In this document: positions 17,175-17,409 of the stretch, in pieces | Layout of the letters: each line of letters opens with the position of its first letter | Numbering within the stretch: the first letter of the stretch is position 1 | NCBI RefSeq assembly: GCF_030161255.1 | Contig: NZ_BSPX01000085.1 | Location: 1-17,409 of the forward strand | Length of the DNA stretch: 17,409 nt | Origin: Zoogloea oryzae | GTDB lineage: Bacteria > Pseudomonadota > Gammaproteobacteria > Burkholderiales > Rhodocyclaceae | Direction of reading: 5' to 3' | Notes under the pieces: model-generated | Told to the model about the DNA's origin: nothing | The model's database searches: none | The model's input: the letters and a program-made list of their open reading frames with translations, nothing else | Made by a program: the position numbers and the translations under genes

Positions 17175-17409
17175 GCCTGCTGCTCGACGCCCTGCGCAAG
17201 GCCGACGAAAACCGTCGTCCGACCGATCCCGCCCCCGCGCGGCCGATGGGCGGCGCCCTCGAACTCGAACCCCTGCCCCTGCCCGCCAGCCCCGGCGAGC
17301 CCGCCTCACCGGCCATCGCTCCGCCTCCAACGCCCCCGGCGGGCACGCCGGCACGGCCACCGCTCCCCGACTGGCGGGTTGCGACCCTGTTCGCCTGCCT
17401 TGGCGCCCT
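17171..17409 (+). CDS. GspB/MshN-like inner-membrane pilus or secretion protein, N-terminal part
   Basis: The gene starts at ATG 17171, overlapping the mshL stop (ATGA), and is cut by the window end after 79 codons. The visible part begins MSLLLDALRKADENRRP, an N-terminus shared by GspB-type and MshN-type accessory proteins. A long Pro/Ala-rich cytoplasmic linker (about 17-67) follows, then DWRVATLFACLGAL, the start of a membrane helix. This suggests a single-pass protein with a periplasmic domain outside the window (TPR in MshN, a GspB domain in GspB). Overlap with mshL suggests translational coupling and a shared machine. Which of the two families it belongs to cannot be settled from this fragment. 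Confidence 0.7.
   Translation, partial: MSLLLDALRKADENRRPTDPAPARPMGGALELEPLPLPASPGEPASPAIAPPPTPPAGTPARPPLPDWRVATLFACLGA

Overview
The window looks like a chromosomal segment of a GC-rich betaproteobacterium, probably Rhodocyclales (Azoarcus/Thauera/Zoogloea-like). This is inferred from the rpsF-priB-rpsR-rplI-dnaB block with a separate PriB, the high-GC codon use, and the pairing of an acetate-uptake locus with an MSHA-type pilus secretin. Order and rank are inferences from gene content. No mobile element, CRISPR array or rRNA gene was seen.

Layout. Everything from 1 to about 14,960 is read on the minus strand; only the last 2.1 kb is on the plus strand. Reading in the minus direction: acs (14960-13002) ends at a strong intrinsic terminator. 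Next comes a regulatory/accessory operon: a 63-aa two-helix membrane protein, a 918-aa transporter-like (SSF) histidine kinase, a single-domain receiver, a membrane PAS/pseudokinase protein fused to a DnaQ-type exonuclease, and a CBS/DUF294 protein. A promoter overlapping the DUF294 stop codon then serves the DUF4212 small subunit and the VC2705-type sodium:solute symporter. A tRNA-Ser(GGA) gene follows, whose promoter -35 lies just beyond the symporter stop codon. After it come a structured leader, rpsF-priB-rpsR-rplI, an intrinsic terminator, and dnaB. At the left edge a near-consensus promoter with a GC-rich discriminator points out of the window, probably to a stable RNA gene.

Divergently from acs, across a 330-bp intergenic region, lies mshL (secretin). 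Its stop overlaps the start of a GspB/MshN-like inner-membrane protein that is cut off by the window end.

How it fits together. Acs converts acetate to acetyl-CoA and the symporter pair imports the substrate. The SSF-kinase resembles CrbS/CbrA-type kinases, which in other proteobacteria control acetate or amino-acid use. It sits between its likely targets, acs and the symporter. Unlike CrbS it carries no receiver, and the separate receiver gene beside it has no DNA-binding domain, so the output of the pathway is not visible here. The most unusual protein is the 722-aa membrane PAS/pseudokinase-exonuclease. Its kinase half has lost its key residues while its DEDDh nuclease site is complete. 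A triple CTTACAC motif between acs and mshL is the best candidate for a regulator binding site.
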